Shown: piece after piece, positions 1 through 7,282 of the stretch
Numbering within the stretch: position 1 is the stretch's first letter
Layout: the number at the start of each line of letters is the position of its first letter
Source: Arthrobacter_B sp038069765
GTDB lineage: Bacteria > Actinomycetota > Actinomycetes > Actinomycetales > Micrococcaceae
DNA length: 64,000 bases
Assembly: GCF_038069765.1 (NCBI RefSeq)
Contig: NZ_JBBPFS010000006.1
Span: 186,001-250,000 of the forward strand
Direction: 5' to 3'
Notes under the pieces: generated by a model
Told to the model about the DNA's origin: nothing
The model's database searches: none
What the model saw: the letters and a program-made list of their open reading frames with translations, nothing else
Position numbers and translations under genes: made by a program

Positions 1-447
1 GGAGCCGACTTCACCCAGCCGGCCCGTGTTCATGCCTTCCTGGGCGATCAGCTTTCCCCGGACACCGAGCCGGCGGTTCACCGCCAGGGCGAGCAGCGAG
101 GCCATGGTCAAAATGCCCAGGCCGCCCACCTGGATGGCGATCAAGATCAGGACCTGGCCGAATCCGGACCAGTGGGTGGCGGTGGAAACGACCGTCAGCC
201 CGGTGACGCACACGGCCGAAACGGCGGTGAAGAAAGCGTCGTACAGGGGGGTGACCTCGCCGCTGCTTGACGAGGCCGGCAGCGACAGCAGCGCGGTGAA
301 CAGCAGGATGACCAGCCCGAAGACAATCAGCGCCAGCCGCGCCGGGGAGCTGGCGGCCAAGGAATCCACAAAGTCACGCAGCGCGGAGAATGCGTGGAGG
401 GGGCGAAGCTGCCGCAGCTGCAGCCGGGGCTGCGGGTTGGTTGCCAT
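1..447 (-). CDS. TrkH/KtrB-type potassium uptake protein, N-terminal part (cut by window edge)
   Basis: The reading frame starts at an ATG at 447 on the minus strand and is still open at base 1, so only about 149 N-terminal residues are present. After a polar N-terminus, a hydrophobic segment at about residues 38-57 is followed by a P-loop-like stretch containing SAVCVTGLTV and a second hydrophobic segment rich in Ile, Gly and Leu. This pattern matches the first membrane-pore-membrane unit of TrkH/KtrB potassium translocating subunits, where the Val-Cys-Val-Thr-Gly stretch forms the selectivity filter. The role, K+ uptake across the cell membrane with a TrkA/KtrA partner, is inferred from the family. 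A 12-base palindrome, CTTGGTTCCAAG, lies just upstream at 462-473. It is transcribed divergently from the acuC-like gene. Confidence 0.8.
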   Translation of the reverse strand, partial: MATNPQPRLQLRQLRPLHAFSALRDFVDSLAASSPARLALIVFGLVILLFTALLSLPASSSSGEVTPLYDAFFTAVSAVCVTGLTVVSTATHWSGFGQVLILIAIQVGGLGILTMASLLALAVNRRLGVRGKLIAQEGMNTGRLGEVGS

Positions 448-575
448 AATCGTGCTTGTTCCTTGGTTCCAAGTGGGGCGCGGAGGCTCTGCACAGTAGT
501 AAATCACCGATGCAGCTCTCCGCAGCGGTCCGGCGGTATGCCGCGGCTCAGTCTCCCAGTATTGCGCACATCGCG

Positions 576-581
576 TAGCCT
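576..581 (+). promoter_or_regulatory. -10 box of the acuC-like gene (leaderless)
   Basis: TAGCCT matches TANNNT and ends 7 bases before the ATG at 589. No Shine-Dalgarno sequence is visible. Transcription would start at or next to the start codon. Confidence 0.45.
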
Positions 582-588
582 GTTCAGC

Positions 589-1797
589 ATGATCAACCGC
601 GGACTCAGTCTTCCGGTCATGCCGACCCGCATCATCTGGCACGAGTCCATGCTGGACTACAACTTTGGCGTCGGCCACCCCATGAGTCCCCTGCGGCTGG
701 ACCTCACCGCCAGGCTGGCCCGGGACCTCGGGATTTTCGACCTGCCCGGCGTGTCCCTGGGCAAGCCGTACGTCGCCACCGACGAGGAACTCGGAACCGT
801 GCATGGCAGCGAGTACATCGCCGGGGTCCGCAGCGTCAGTGAGAACCCGCGGTCAAGCCAGGAGAAATTCGGCCTGGGCACCGAGGACAACCCGGCCTTC
901 GCCGGGATGCATGACGCCAGCGCCCGGCTGGTCGGCGGTTCGCTGGCCGCTGCCGACGCCGTCCTCTCCGGGGAAGTGCTCCACGCGGTGAACTTCGGCG
1001 GCGGAATGCACCATGCGGCAGCCGAACGCGCCTCGGGTTTCTGCATCTACAACGACGCCGCGGCCGCCGTCGCCCGGCTGCTGGCCGGCGGCGTCGGCAA
1101 GGTGCTCTATATCGACGTCGACGCCCATCACGGCGACGGGACCCAGAGCATCTTCTGGGATGACCCGCGCGTCATGACCATTTCCCTGCATGAAACCGGG
1201 CTGACGCTCTTTCCGGGCACCGGCTTTGCCAACGAGACCGGCGGCCCCGGGGCCGAAGGAACCGCCGTCAACGTGGCGCTGCCGCCCAGGACGTCCGACG
1301 CCGGCTGGCTGCGGGCCTTCCACGCCGTGGTCCCGCAGCTCGCGGAGGCGTTCGCTCCGGACGTTATTGTGAGCCAGCACGGCTGCGACAGCCACCTGGA
1401 TGACCCCCTGACCAACCTCCGGCTCAGCGTGGAAACGCAGCGGCAGGCAGCCCTGTCGATCGCGGACCTCGCCGCCAACCTCTGCGGCGGCAGATGGATC
1501 GCCACCGGCGGCGGCGGCTACAACGTTGTGTCCGTGGTGCCGCGCTCCTGGAGCCTGCTGATGTCCGTGGCGGCTAACGGCCGGATCAGGTGCAATACAC
1601 CGGTGCCCCTGTCCTGGCGCGAGTACGTCAAGGACAAGTACGGGGAGGATACCCAGCCGCTGATGGGCGACGGCGTGGAACTGTGGTGGAGGTCCTGGGA
1701 GGTCGGATACGACCCCAACGACGAGATTGACCGTACGGTCATGGCCACCCGCAAGGAAGTCTTTCCGCTGCACGGGCTGGATCCCTGGTTCGACTAG
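589..1797 (+). CDS. acuC: AcuC-like histone deacetylase family protein
   Basis: The product of about 402 residues belongs to the zinc-dependent class I/II histone deacetylase superfamily. The hallmark motifs are visible: GGGMHHA near residue 137, the metal-binding DVDAHHGDGTQ near 175 and GGGGYN near 307. Length and motif order match AcuC of Bacillus and other Gram-positives, which deacetylates and so reactivates acetyl-CoA synthetase; the substrate here is inferred. The start at 589 is chosen because a -10 box ends 7 bases upstream. An in-frame ATG at 619, giving a product that begins just before RIIWHES, is an alternative closer to the usual family start. The stop codon lies inside an 18-base tandem duplication. 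Confidence 0.88.
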   Translation: MINRGLSLPVMPTRIIWHESMLDYNFGVGHPMSPLRLDLTARLARDLGIFDLPGVSLGKPYVATDEELGTVHGSEYIAGVRSVSENPRSSQEKFGLGTEDNPAFAGMHDASARLVGGSLAAADAVLSGEVLHAVNFGGGMHHAAAERASGFCIYNDAAAAVARLLAGGVGKVLYIDVDAHHGDGTQSIFWDDPRVMTISLHETGLTLFPGTGFANETGGPGAEGTAVNVALPPRTSDAGWLRAFHAVVPQLAEAFAPDVIVSQHGCDSHLDDPLTNLRLSVETQRQAALSIADLAANLCGGRWIATGGGGYNVVSVVPRSWSLLMSVAANGRIRCNTPVPLSWREYVKDKYGEDTQPLMGDGVELWWRSWEVGYDPNDEIDRTVMATRKEVFPLHGLDPWFD

Positions 1798-1820
1798 CGT
1801 TCCTGGTTCGACTAGCCGTT
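1784..1820. repeat. 18-base tandem duplication across the acuC stop codon
   Basis: CCTGGTTCGACTAGCGTT at 1784-1801 is repeated at 1802-1820 with one inserted C. Both copies carry the TAG; the first one terminates the gene. Confidence 0.9.
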
Positions 1821-1899
1821 CCGGATACCACGCATGTCCCGCACCGACGGGCCGACAGCGGAACCGGCCTTTGTCCCGGAAACGGATAAAGTGGGTGTC

Positions 1900-2505
1900 A
1901 TGGTCATCGATGATGTTTTTGCCGTCATTGCGGAGGGCACCCGCCGTGAACTTCTGGGTGCGCTGCGCAGCGGGGATAAATCCGTAGGCGCGCTCGTGGA
2001 GGAACTGGAAGTCAGCCAGCCCACCGTCTCGAAGCACCTGAAGGTCCTGCGCGAGGCCGGGCTGGTCAGCATGCGCGCCGAGGGCCAGAAACGCTACTAC
2101 TCCCTGCAGTCGGCTCCGCTGGAGGAGATCGTGCTGTGGCTCAAGGCATTCAACCTTCCTTCCCTGCAGGAGGCAAAAGGGCCCGACGCGCGGCTCGCCG
2201 CCCTCAGCACGGCGGGCAGTGCGGCGGGCAGTGCGGCAGGCACCCCGGCAGGTGCCGGCGCTGCAGCGGCCGCCCCGGCCGCAGCCCGAACGGGACGGCT
2301 GTTTGCCGGCCGTCCGGCGTCGTCGGACCCCCGCTCAGCAGCGGCAGCTGCGTCAGCCGAGCTGGAACCGGGAAGCGTTGAAGCGCAGCCGGCAGGAGCG
2401 GATCCCGCCGCCGCGCAGCACCTGGGGCGTACCGTCGGCAGGGCCGCTGAACGCGCCGCCGATCTGCTGGGACAGTTCCCGAAGTTCCGGCGTCGCCGCT
2501 CCTAG
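1900..2505 (+). CDS. ArsR-family winged-helix transcriptional regulator
   Basis: The product is about 201 residues. An N-terminal winged helix-turn-helix at about residues 5-80 contains the recognition-helix pattern SQPTVSKHLKVLREAGLV, typical of ArsR repressors. The family's usual cysteine metal sites are not evident in this domain, so the ligand is unknown. From about residue 105 the protein becomes an Ala/Gly/Pro-rich tail with small internal duplications, probably disordered. The start at 1900 is preferred over an in-frame ATG at 1834 because TAAAGT at 1887-1892 forms a -10 box 7 bases upstream and the family domain begins right there. It stands between acuC and gdhA in the same orientation; its targets are unknown. 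Confidence 0.82.
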   Translation: MVIDDVFAVIAEGTRRELLGALRSGDKSVGALVEELEVSQPTVSKHLKVLREAGLVSMRAEGQKRYYSLQSAPLEEIVLWLKAFNLPSLQEAKGPDARLAALSTAGSAAGSAAGTPAGAGAAAAAPAAARTGRLFAGRPASSDPRSAAAAASAELEPGSVEAQPAGADPAAAQHLGRTVGRAAERAADLLGQFPKFRRRRS

Positions 2506-2590
2506 GGCGTCTTCCCCCGTCACACATCGCAGCCGCGGCAGGTGAACGCTAGCGTAGTAGGTGGGGAATACCGAAGGAGCAATCACAACT

Positions 2591-3931
2591 ATGGACCCAA
2601 CACTCATCAGCGTGCGCGACGACGTTTTCCGCCGCAACCCGGGTGAAACCGAATTCCATCAGGCGGTAGTCGAAGTCTTCGACACGCTGGAACCGGTGCT
2701 CCGCAAGCATCCCGAGTTCGGCGAGGCTGCCATTCTGCAGCGGATCTGCGAACCGGAACGGCAGATCATTTTCCGGGTGCCGTGGGTGGATGACCACGGG
2801 CAGGTGCAGATCAACCGGGGCTTCCGGGTGGAGTTCAACTCGGCCCTGGGACCTTACAAGGGCGGGCTGCGGTTCCACCCCTCGGTGTATCTGGGCATCG
2901 TGAAGTTCCTCGGGTTTGAACAGATTTTCAAGAATGCGCTGACGGGCATGCCCATCGGCGGCGGCAAGGGCGGCTCCGACTTCGATCCGCGCGGCAAGTC
3001 CGACGCCGAAGTTATGCGCTTCTGCCAGTCCTTCATGACCGAGCTCTACCGCCACATCGGTGAATACACCGATGTCCCCGCCGGCGACATCGGCGTTGGC
3101 GGACGGGAGATCGGCTACCTGTTCGGCCAGTACAAGCGGATCACCAACCGCTACGAATCCGGCGTGCTGACCGGCAAGGGTGTCAGCTGGGGCGGCTCCC
3201 TGGTCCGGCCCGAGGCCACGGGGTACGGCGTGGTGCTCTTCGTGGAAGAAATGCTCAAGACCCGCAACCTGAGCCTGGACGGACAGCGCGTCATTGTTTC
3301 CGGATCCGGCAACGTGGCCATCAACGCCATCGCCAAGGCCCAGTCACTCGGGGCAAACGTGGTGGCTTGCTCCGACTCCCAGGGGTACGTGGTGGACGAG
3401 ACGGGCATTGACGTATCGCTGCTGCGCGAGGTCAAGGAAGTCGAGCGCGGACGCATGACCGACTACGCCAAGCGCCGCGGCAGCTCCGCCACCTATGTGC
3501 CGGGCCGTTCCATCTGGGACGCCGGAGCCACCGTGGCGCTTCCCTGCGCCACGCAAAACGAGCTCGACGAAGCCGACGCCGCCGCCCTGATCAGGTCCGG
3601 TGTGGTTGCGGTGGCGGAAGGGGCGAACATGCCCTGCACGCCGAAAGCCATCGAAGCCTTCCAGGAAGCCGGAGTGCTCTTCGGACCGGGCAAGGCCGCG
3701 AACGCGGGCGGGGTGGCCACCTCTGCACTGGAAATGCAGCAGAACGCCAGCCGCGATTCGTGGTCCTTTGAACACACCGAGCGCCGGCTCACGGAAATCA
3801 TGGTCAATATCCATGACAGCTGCGCCCGCACGGCCGAGGAATACGGCTCGCCCGGCAACTATGTGGTGGGCGCCAACATCAACGGGTTCGTCCGGGTGGC
3901 CGACGCCATGCTCGCCCAGGGCGTCATCTAA
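2591..3931 (+). CDS. gdhA: NADP-type glutamate dehydrogenase
   Basis: This 446-residue protein has the length and motifs of hexameric family I glutamate dehydrogenase, which reductively aminates 2-oxoglutarate to glutamate for ammonium assimilation in the cytoplasm. GPYKGGLRFH near residue 86 and GGGKGGSDFDP near 122 hold the substrate-binding and catalytic lysines. A Rossmann GSGNVA motif follows near residue 237. A strong ribosome-binding site (AAGGAG at 2574-2579) supports the ATG at 2591 over an upstream in-frame ATG at 2561. A 16-base duplication covers the stop codon. The gene stands alone upstream of the DAHP synthase leader. Confidence 0.96.
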   Translation: MDPTLISVRDDVFRRNPGETEFHQAVVEVFDTLEPVLRKHPEFGEAAILQRICEPERQIIFRVPWVDDHGQVQINRGFRVEFNSALGPYKGGLRFHPSVYLGIVKFLGFEQIFKNALTGMPIGGGKGGSDFDPRGKSDAEVMRFCQSFMTELYRHIGEYTDVPAGDIGVGGREIGYLFGQYKRITNRYESGVLTGKGVSWGGSLVRPEATGYGVVLFVEEMLKTRNLSLDGQRVIVSGSGNVAINAIAKAQSLGANVVACSDSQGYVVDETGIDVSLLREVKEVERGRMTDYAKRRGSSATYVPGRSIWDAGATVALPCATQNELDEADAAALIRSGVVAVAEGANMPCTPKAIEAFQEAGVLFGPGKAANAGGVATSALEMQQNASRDSWSFEHTERRLTEIMVNIHDSCARTAEEYGSPGNYVVGANINGFVRVADAMLAQGVI

Positions 3932-3948
3932 ACAGGGCGTCATCCAAA
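3917..3948. repeat. 16-base tandem duplication across the gdhA stop codon
   Basis: Copy one, CAGGGCGTCATCTAAA (3917-3932), contains the TAA stop. Copy two (3933-3948) differs by one base that turns TAA into CAA. A third partial copy, CAGG, follows. Confidence 0.9.
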
Positions 3949-3990
3949 CAGGTAAAACGGCGACACATAACGTTAGCCACGGCACAGAAT

Positions 3991-4020
3991 TTGCGGGTTC
4001 GCACGGGCCGGGTTTACGGT
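3991..4020 (+). promoter_or_regulatory. Promoter of the DAHP synthase leader
   Basis: TTGCGG at 3991-3996 (-35) and TACGGT at 4015-4020 (-10) are 18 bases apart. The -10 ends 7 bases before the leader ATG at 4028, so the leader message is probably leaderless. Confidence 0.55.
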
Positions 4021-4027
4021 CGGAGGC

Positions 4028-4084
4028 ATGACAAAGCGTTGGTATGCGTATTTTCCGTTGGCTCTGGAGGAGCCTGCGCGGTAA
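4028..4084 (+). CDS. Aromatic-residue leader peptide of the DAHP synthase gene
   Basis: A short frame of 18 codons ending in TAA encodes MTKRWYAYFPLALEEPAR. It holds Trp, Tyr, Tyr and Phe within five consecutive positions (5-9), a composition expected of an attenuation leader that senses charged aromatic tRNAs. It lies 118 bases before the DAHP synthase start and directly downstream of a -35/-10 pair. GGAGG at 4022-4026 is too close to the ATG to be a normal Shine-Dalgarno site, so leaderless initiation is more likely. An aromatic leader upstream of a DAHP synthase gene (aroR-aroF) has been described in Corynebacterium glutamicum. The sequence here is read directly; the sensing role is inferred. 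Confidence 0.65.
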   Translation: MTKRWYAYFPLALEEPAR

Positions 4085-4175
4085 TACGCTGACGCCAACC
4101 TTCAGAGCCACCGGGGCAGGGATGATTCCCTGCCCTTCGCCATATCCGGCGGGCTTTGAGGAGTCTCCCCGCCGG
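4060..4175 (+). promoter_or_regulatory. Candidate ribosome-mediated attenuator of DAHP synthase
   Basis: Three nested stems follow the stall codons. Stem 1 pairs GGCTCTGGAGG (4060-4070, inside the leader frame) with CCTTCAGAGCC (4099-4109), 11 pairs with one G-U. Stem 2 pairs GGGCAGGGA (4114-4122) with TCCCTGCCC (4127-4135) around a 4-base loop. Stem 3 pairs CCGGCGGG (4146-4153) with CCCGCCGG (4168-4175). A ribosome paused at the aromatic codons (4040-4054) would cover the 5' arm of stem 1. No strong T-run follows stem 2 or 3, so control could act on termination or on translation. Confidence 0.55.
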
Positions 4176-4202
4176 TCCGCAACCTGCCGAACGGGAAAGA
4201 CC

Positions 4203-5348
4203 ATGACTGTTACCTCCGGACCCCTGACCGGACCCCTGACCGGACCGGCTGCGCCCGGCGCCGCCGGCCGTGAACCGGCCCACTCCAATCCCCGGACCAC
4301 CGGGTTCAGCCCGCTGCCGGCTCCCCGGCAACTGCGGCAGGAACTGGCTCCCGCCTCCGGTCTGATCCGCAGCATTGACCGGTCCCGGGCAGAAATCCGC
4401 GCCGTCCTGAACGGCGTGGATGACCGGCTGCTGGTCATTGCCGGCCCGTGTTCCATCCATGATCCGGCGGCAGGACTCGACTACGCCCGGCGGCTGGCGG
4501 CGGCAGCCCGCGAGCACCGGGAGGACCTCCTGATCGTGATGCGGGCCTACTTCGAAAAGCCCCGTACCACCGTCGGCTGGAAGGGCCTGATCAACGATCC
4601 GCGCCTGGACGGATCCCACGACATCGCCGAAGGCCTGCGTGCCGCCCGGCGGTTCCTCCTTGAAGCCGGGAACCTGGGCCTGCCGGTCGCCACGGAGTTC
4701 CTGGAACCGGTCAGCGCGCGGTACCTGGCGGACCTGGTGAGCTGGGGCGCCGTGGGAGCGCGGACCACCGAGAGCCAGGTCCACCGCCAGCTGGCGTCGG
4801 GCCTGCCGATGCCGGTGGGGTTCAAGAACGGAACCGACGGCTCACTGGACGTTGCCTTGGATGCCTGCCGGGCAGCCTCGGCGCCGCAAAGCTTCCTGGG
4901 CATCGACGACGACGGCCGGGCCTCCGTGGTCAGCACCGCAGGGAACCCGGACACGCATCTGATTCTGCGCGGAGGGGCAGCCGGGCCAAACTTCTCCCCG
5001 GCGGACGTGGCTGCGGCAACCGATGCCCTGGCGGCCAGGGGCCTCAACCCCAGGCTCATCATCGACGCCAGCCACGCCAACAGCGGCAAAAGCCATGTTC
5101 GCCAGGCGGAGGTTGCACTGGAACTGGCGGCCAGGCTGGGGAGCGGCGGAACGACGTCGTCCGCCGTGGCCGGCGTGATGCTGGAGAGCTTCCTGGTTGC
5201 CGGAGCCCAGAAACTGGACGAATCCGCCCCCGGACGGCTGGCGTACGGGCAGAGCATCACCGACGCCTGCATGGGATGGGACGCCACTGTGCCCGTCCTG
5301 CGGTCCCTTGCCGATGCGGCCCGCAGACGGCGCGAAGATGCCCGGTGA
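4203..5348 (+). CDS. 3-deoxy-7-phosphoheptulonate synthase, class I
   Basis: The 381-residue product condenses phosphoenolpyruvate and erythrose 4-phosphate to DAHP, the first committed step of the shikimate pathway. It is of the AroF/AroG/AroH type: VIAGPCSIHDP near residue 79, EKPRTTVGWKGL near 118, and IDASHANSGK near 285 holding conserved metal and substrate ligands. The N-terminal 50 residues are Pro/Gly-rich and include a 12-base tandem repeat (SGPLTGPLTGP). The start at 4203 gives the normal family length; a frame extending upstream to 4044 would run through the attenuator and is not credible. Control by aromatic amino acid supply is suggested by the leader peptide. Confidence 0.94.
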   Translation: MTVTSGPLTGPLTGPAAPGAAGREPAHSNPRTTGFSPLPAPRQLRQELAPASGLIRSIDRSRAEIRAVLNGVDDRLLVIAGPCSIHDPAAGLDYARRLAAAAREHREDLLIVMRAYFEKPRTTVGWKGLINDPRLDGSHDIAEGLRAARRFLLEAGNLGLPVATEFLEPVSARYLADLVSWGAVGARTTESQVHRQLASGLPMPVGFKNGTDGSLDVALDACRAASAPQSFLGIDDDGRASVVSTAGNPDTHLILRGGAAGPNFSPADVAAATDALAARGLNPRLIIDASHANSGKSHVRQAEVALELAARLGSGGTTSSAVAGVMLESFLVAGAQKLDESAPGRLAYGQSITDACMGWDATVPVLRSLADAARRRREDAR

Positions 5349-5387
5349 ACTTCCACTATCGTGACCTCAGACACTAGAGTGGAAGAC

Positions 5388-5412
5388 CGGACGGTTAATC
5401 ACTAACGGTCCG
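5388..5412. promoter_or_regulatory. Inverted repeat upstream of the BldC-like gene
   Basis: CGGACGGTTA (5388-5397) and TAACGGTCCG (5403-5412) form an imperfect palindrome with one mismatch around ATCAC. It could be an operator or part of the end of the DAHP synthase transcript. A weaker repeat, CTTCCACT (5350-5357) with AGTGGAAG (5378-5385), precedes it. Confidence 0.35.
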
Positions 5413-5498
5413 CAAAGCAGTCCCAGTGGCAGTCACCGCGTTCACGCCGATGCTGCAGTGCAGCCGGTTGTTGAGCATCATTAAAGGACTCAAGGCAA

Positions 5499-5711
5499 AT
5501 GGCAGACGAGGGAAATTTCTCGGACGTGAGGTTTCTGACCGTGTCAGAGGTTGCGGATGTCATGCGGGTGTCCAAAATGACCGTGTACCGGCTGGTGCAC
5601 TCGGGCGAGCTTCCCGCCGTCCGTTTCGGGCGCTCGTACCGCGTGCCGGAATCAGCCGTCCAGCAGGTGCTGAAAAACGCCGTCATTGACCGCCGTTCAG
5701 ACACTGCCTAG
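5499..5711 (+). CDS. BldC-like small helix-turn-helix protein
   Basis: This 70-residue protein is almost entirely one MerR-like or excisionase-type winged helix-turn-helix. FLTVSEVADVMRVSKMTVYRL forms the helix-turn-helix (about residues 11-31) and GRSYRVPESAV the wing. It resembles BldC of Streptomyces and its orthologues throughout actinobacteria, which bind DNA cooperatively at direct repeats. The role here, a transcription factor, is inferred from the family. AAAGGA upstream supports the start. The ribosomal-type small protein follows in the same orientation, a neighbour pair that is common in actinobacteria. Confidence 0.85.
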   Translation: MADEGNFSDVRFLTVSEVADVMRVSKMTVYRLVHSGELPAVRFGRSYRVPESAVQQVLKNAVIDRRSDTA

Positions 5712-5858
5712 TACTGTCACTGGATACCGCGGCGAGGCGGTACCCTGTTAAAGAACGTTTTACATCGTGGCAACTATCTGCCGGTGTCAATGCGCGGGTG
5801 CCAACGGTGCCGAAGCGTTGGAGCCGGCGTCTGACTATTTCAAGTTTGTGAGGACTCT

Positions 5859-5957
5859 GTGGGTTCAGTTATCAAGAAGCGCCGCAAGCGTATGGCAAAG
5901 AAGAAGCATCGTAAGCTGCTTCGCAAGACCCGCCACCAGCGTCGCAACAAGAAGTAA
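5859..5957 (+). CDS. Small basic AURKAIP1/COX24-domain (bTHX-like) ribosomal-type protein
   Basis: A GTG-started frame of 32 codons encodes a peptide of which about two thirds is Lys, Arg or His, including KKRRKRMAKKKHRKLLRKTR and ending in RRNKK. This matches the short AURKAIP1/COX24-domain protein annotated in most actinobacteria, thought to be a small-subunit ribosomal component related to bTHX. GAGG a few bases upstream acts as ribosome-binding site. A strong terminator follows within 20 bases, so this is the end of the transcript. Confidence 0.88.
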   Translation: MGSVIKKRRKRMAKKKHRKLLRKTRHQRRNKK

Positions 5958-5974
5958 CCAGGAATTTTCTGGCC

Positions 5975-6015
5975 AAACCCGCCGTGCCCTTCGGGGCCCG
6001 GCGGGTTTGTTGTTT
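5975..6015 (+). terminator. Rho-independent terminator after the small ribosomal-type gene
   Basis: AAACCCGCCG (5975-5984) pairs with CGGCGGGTTT (5999-6008), followed by a T-rich stretch. It lies between convergent genes and could serve both. Confidence 0.85.
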
Positions 6016-6050
6016 AAGGCTGGTTGGCTGCCGCAAGGCCGGCGACGGTC

Positions 6051-6863
6051 CTAGCGGGACCGGACCCAGGAGAAGCCCCGCCACAGGCCGTAGGCGCCCC
6101 CGGCCACCGTGGCACCCTTCAGGCCCAGGGTGGCCGCGCGGCGTCCGGACCGGAAATCGTAGATGGGCCAGTTGCGGTCCCTGGCGTGCCGGCGCAGGCG
6201 GGCGTCCGGATTGATCGCCACGGGATGTCCCACCAGGCTGAGCAGCGGAACATCGTTGTAGGAATCGCTGTAGGCCCAGCAGCGGTCGAGGTCGAGGCCT
6301 TCCTTCTTCGCCAGGACCTTGACGCCTTCGGCCTTCGCCGGACCGTGCAGGAACTCGCCCACCAGGCGGCCGGTGTAGAGCCCTTCGTCAATTTCGCTGA
6401 CCGTTCCCAGCGCACCGGTGAGGTGCAGGCGGTCCGCGATCACCGAGGCGACTTCCACGGGCGTGCCGGTGACCAGCCAGACGGGCCGTCCGGATTTCAT
6501 GTGCTGTTCCGTGAGGGCCCGGGTGCCCGGCCAGATCTTGGACTCGATCATCTCGTCATACACTTCTTCGCCCAGGACCCGGATATCTGCGGCTGCCAGG
6601 CCGGTGGCCAGCGTCAGGGCGGCGTCGCGCACGGAGTGCACGTCCTTGAGGTTCTCGCCCTGCAGCATAAACCTGGCCTGCTTACGGGCGAAGCCGAAGG
6701 CCTCCCGGAGCGTGAAAACCTTGCGCTGGTACATTTTGCGGCCCACGTGGAACAGGCTGGCTCCGCGCATCAGGGTGTTGTCGACGTCGAAAAACGCAGC
6801 CTCGCCGGGTTTGACCGCCGGAGCCAGAGGCTCGGCGGCTCGTACTGCGGTGGTTCTGGGCAT
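6051..6863 (-). CDS. HAD-IB family phosphatase
   Basis: The product of about 270 residues carries the haloacid dehalogenase motifs of subfamily IB (phosphoserine phosphatase-like). Motif I is FFDVDNTLMRG near residue 25, motif II VTGTP in the middle, and motif III YSDSYNDVPLL near 190. It therefore dephosphorylates a small molecule through an aspartyl-phosphate intermediate; the substrate cannot be read from the sequence. A basic C-terminal tail follows. The start at 6863 is supported by TAGACT, read on the minus strand at 6871-6876, which ends 7 bases upstream as a -10 box; an in-frame start at 6881 is less likely. It is divergent from the glutaredoxin-like gene. Confidence 0.88.
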   Translation of the reverse strand: MPRTTAVRAAEPLAPAVKPGEAAFFDVDNTLMRGASLFHVGRKMYQRKVFTLREAFGFARKQARFMLQGENLKDVHSVRDAALTLATGLAAADIRVLGEEVYDEMIESKIWPGTRALTEQHMKSGRPVWLVTGTPVEVASVIADRLHLTGALGTVSEIDEGLYTGRLVGEFLHGPAKAEGVKVLAKKEGLDLDRCWAYSDSYNDVPLLSLVGHPVAINPDARLRRHARDRNWPIYDFRSGRRAATLGLKGATVAGGAYGLWRGFSWVRSR

Positions 6864-6951
6864 ACCACTGAGTCTACGCAAAAAGTCCTCCGGGGCACCG
6901 TCGCCCCTTGCGGGTTCCGGGGAAACCGGACGGGGCGGTTATTTTAGAGGT
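6864..6951. promoter_or_regulatory. Divergent leaderless promoters between HAD phosphatase and glutaredoxin-like genes
   Basis: On the minus strand TAGACT (6871-6876) ends 7 bases before the phosphatase ATG. On the plus strand TATTTT (6940-6945) ends 6 bases before the ATG at 6952. The two genes share this 88-base region. Confidence 0.5.
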
Positions 6952-7206
6952 ATGACCTCAACAGATGCGCATCCTGATCTCCTCCTGCTCACCCGGCCGG
7001 GCTGCCACCTGTGCGAAGGAGCCCGCGAGGTTCTCGAGAGGATCCGCTCTGACCTGGGCATCGGCTGGCGCGAACAGTCCATCGAAGGGGACGCGGACCT
7101 GACCTCCCGTTTCGGTGAAGAGATACCCGTGCTCCTGATCGACGGCATCCAGCGCGATTTCTGGCAGCTGGACGAAACCCGTCTCCGACGTCTTCTGGGT
7201 GCCTAG
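6952..7206 (+). CDS. Glutaredoxin-like thiol-disulfide protein
   Basis: An 84-residue single-domain protein with a thioredoxin-fold start (LLLLTRPGCHLCEGAREVL). The Cys-His-Leu-Cys active site near residue 18 and the conserved Ile-Pro-Val turn (GEEIPVLLIDG) near 57 place it in the glutaredoxin-like DUF836 group. It probably acts as a cytoplasmic thiol-disulfide reductant with an unknown partner. Rex follows 76 bases downstream in the same direction, an arrangement that links thiol and NADH redox functions. Confidence 0.85.
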   Translation: MTSTDAHPDLLLLTRPGCHLCEGAREVLERIRSDLGIGWREQSIEGDADLTSRFGEEIPVLLIDGIQRDFWQLDETRLRRLLGA

Positions 7207-7282
7207 CGGCGGAAGCTTTGTCCCCTCCGGCCGCGGGCTTAGAGTGGGAAATCCGGACAGCACCGACAACCGATAGGCACAT

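Noticed and set aside
853..2037. A 394-codon minus-strand frame opposite acuC
   Set aside because: It is a His/Gly/Gln-rich shadow of the deacetylase gene, with no recognisable domain.
4044..4202. Extension of the DAHP synthase N-terminus to an ATG at 4044
   Set aside because: The extra 53 residues do not resemble the family, and the DNA is better explained by the leader peptide in another frame and the stems.
6024..6947. A 307-codon plus-strand frame opposite the HAD phosphatase
   Set aside because: It mirrors the third codon positions of the phosphatase, which has all HAD motifs; no family-like segments were seen.
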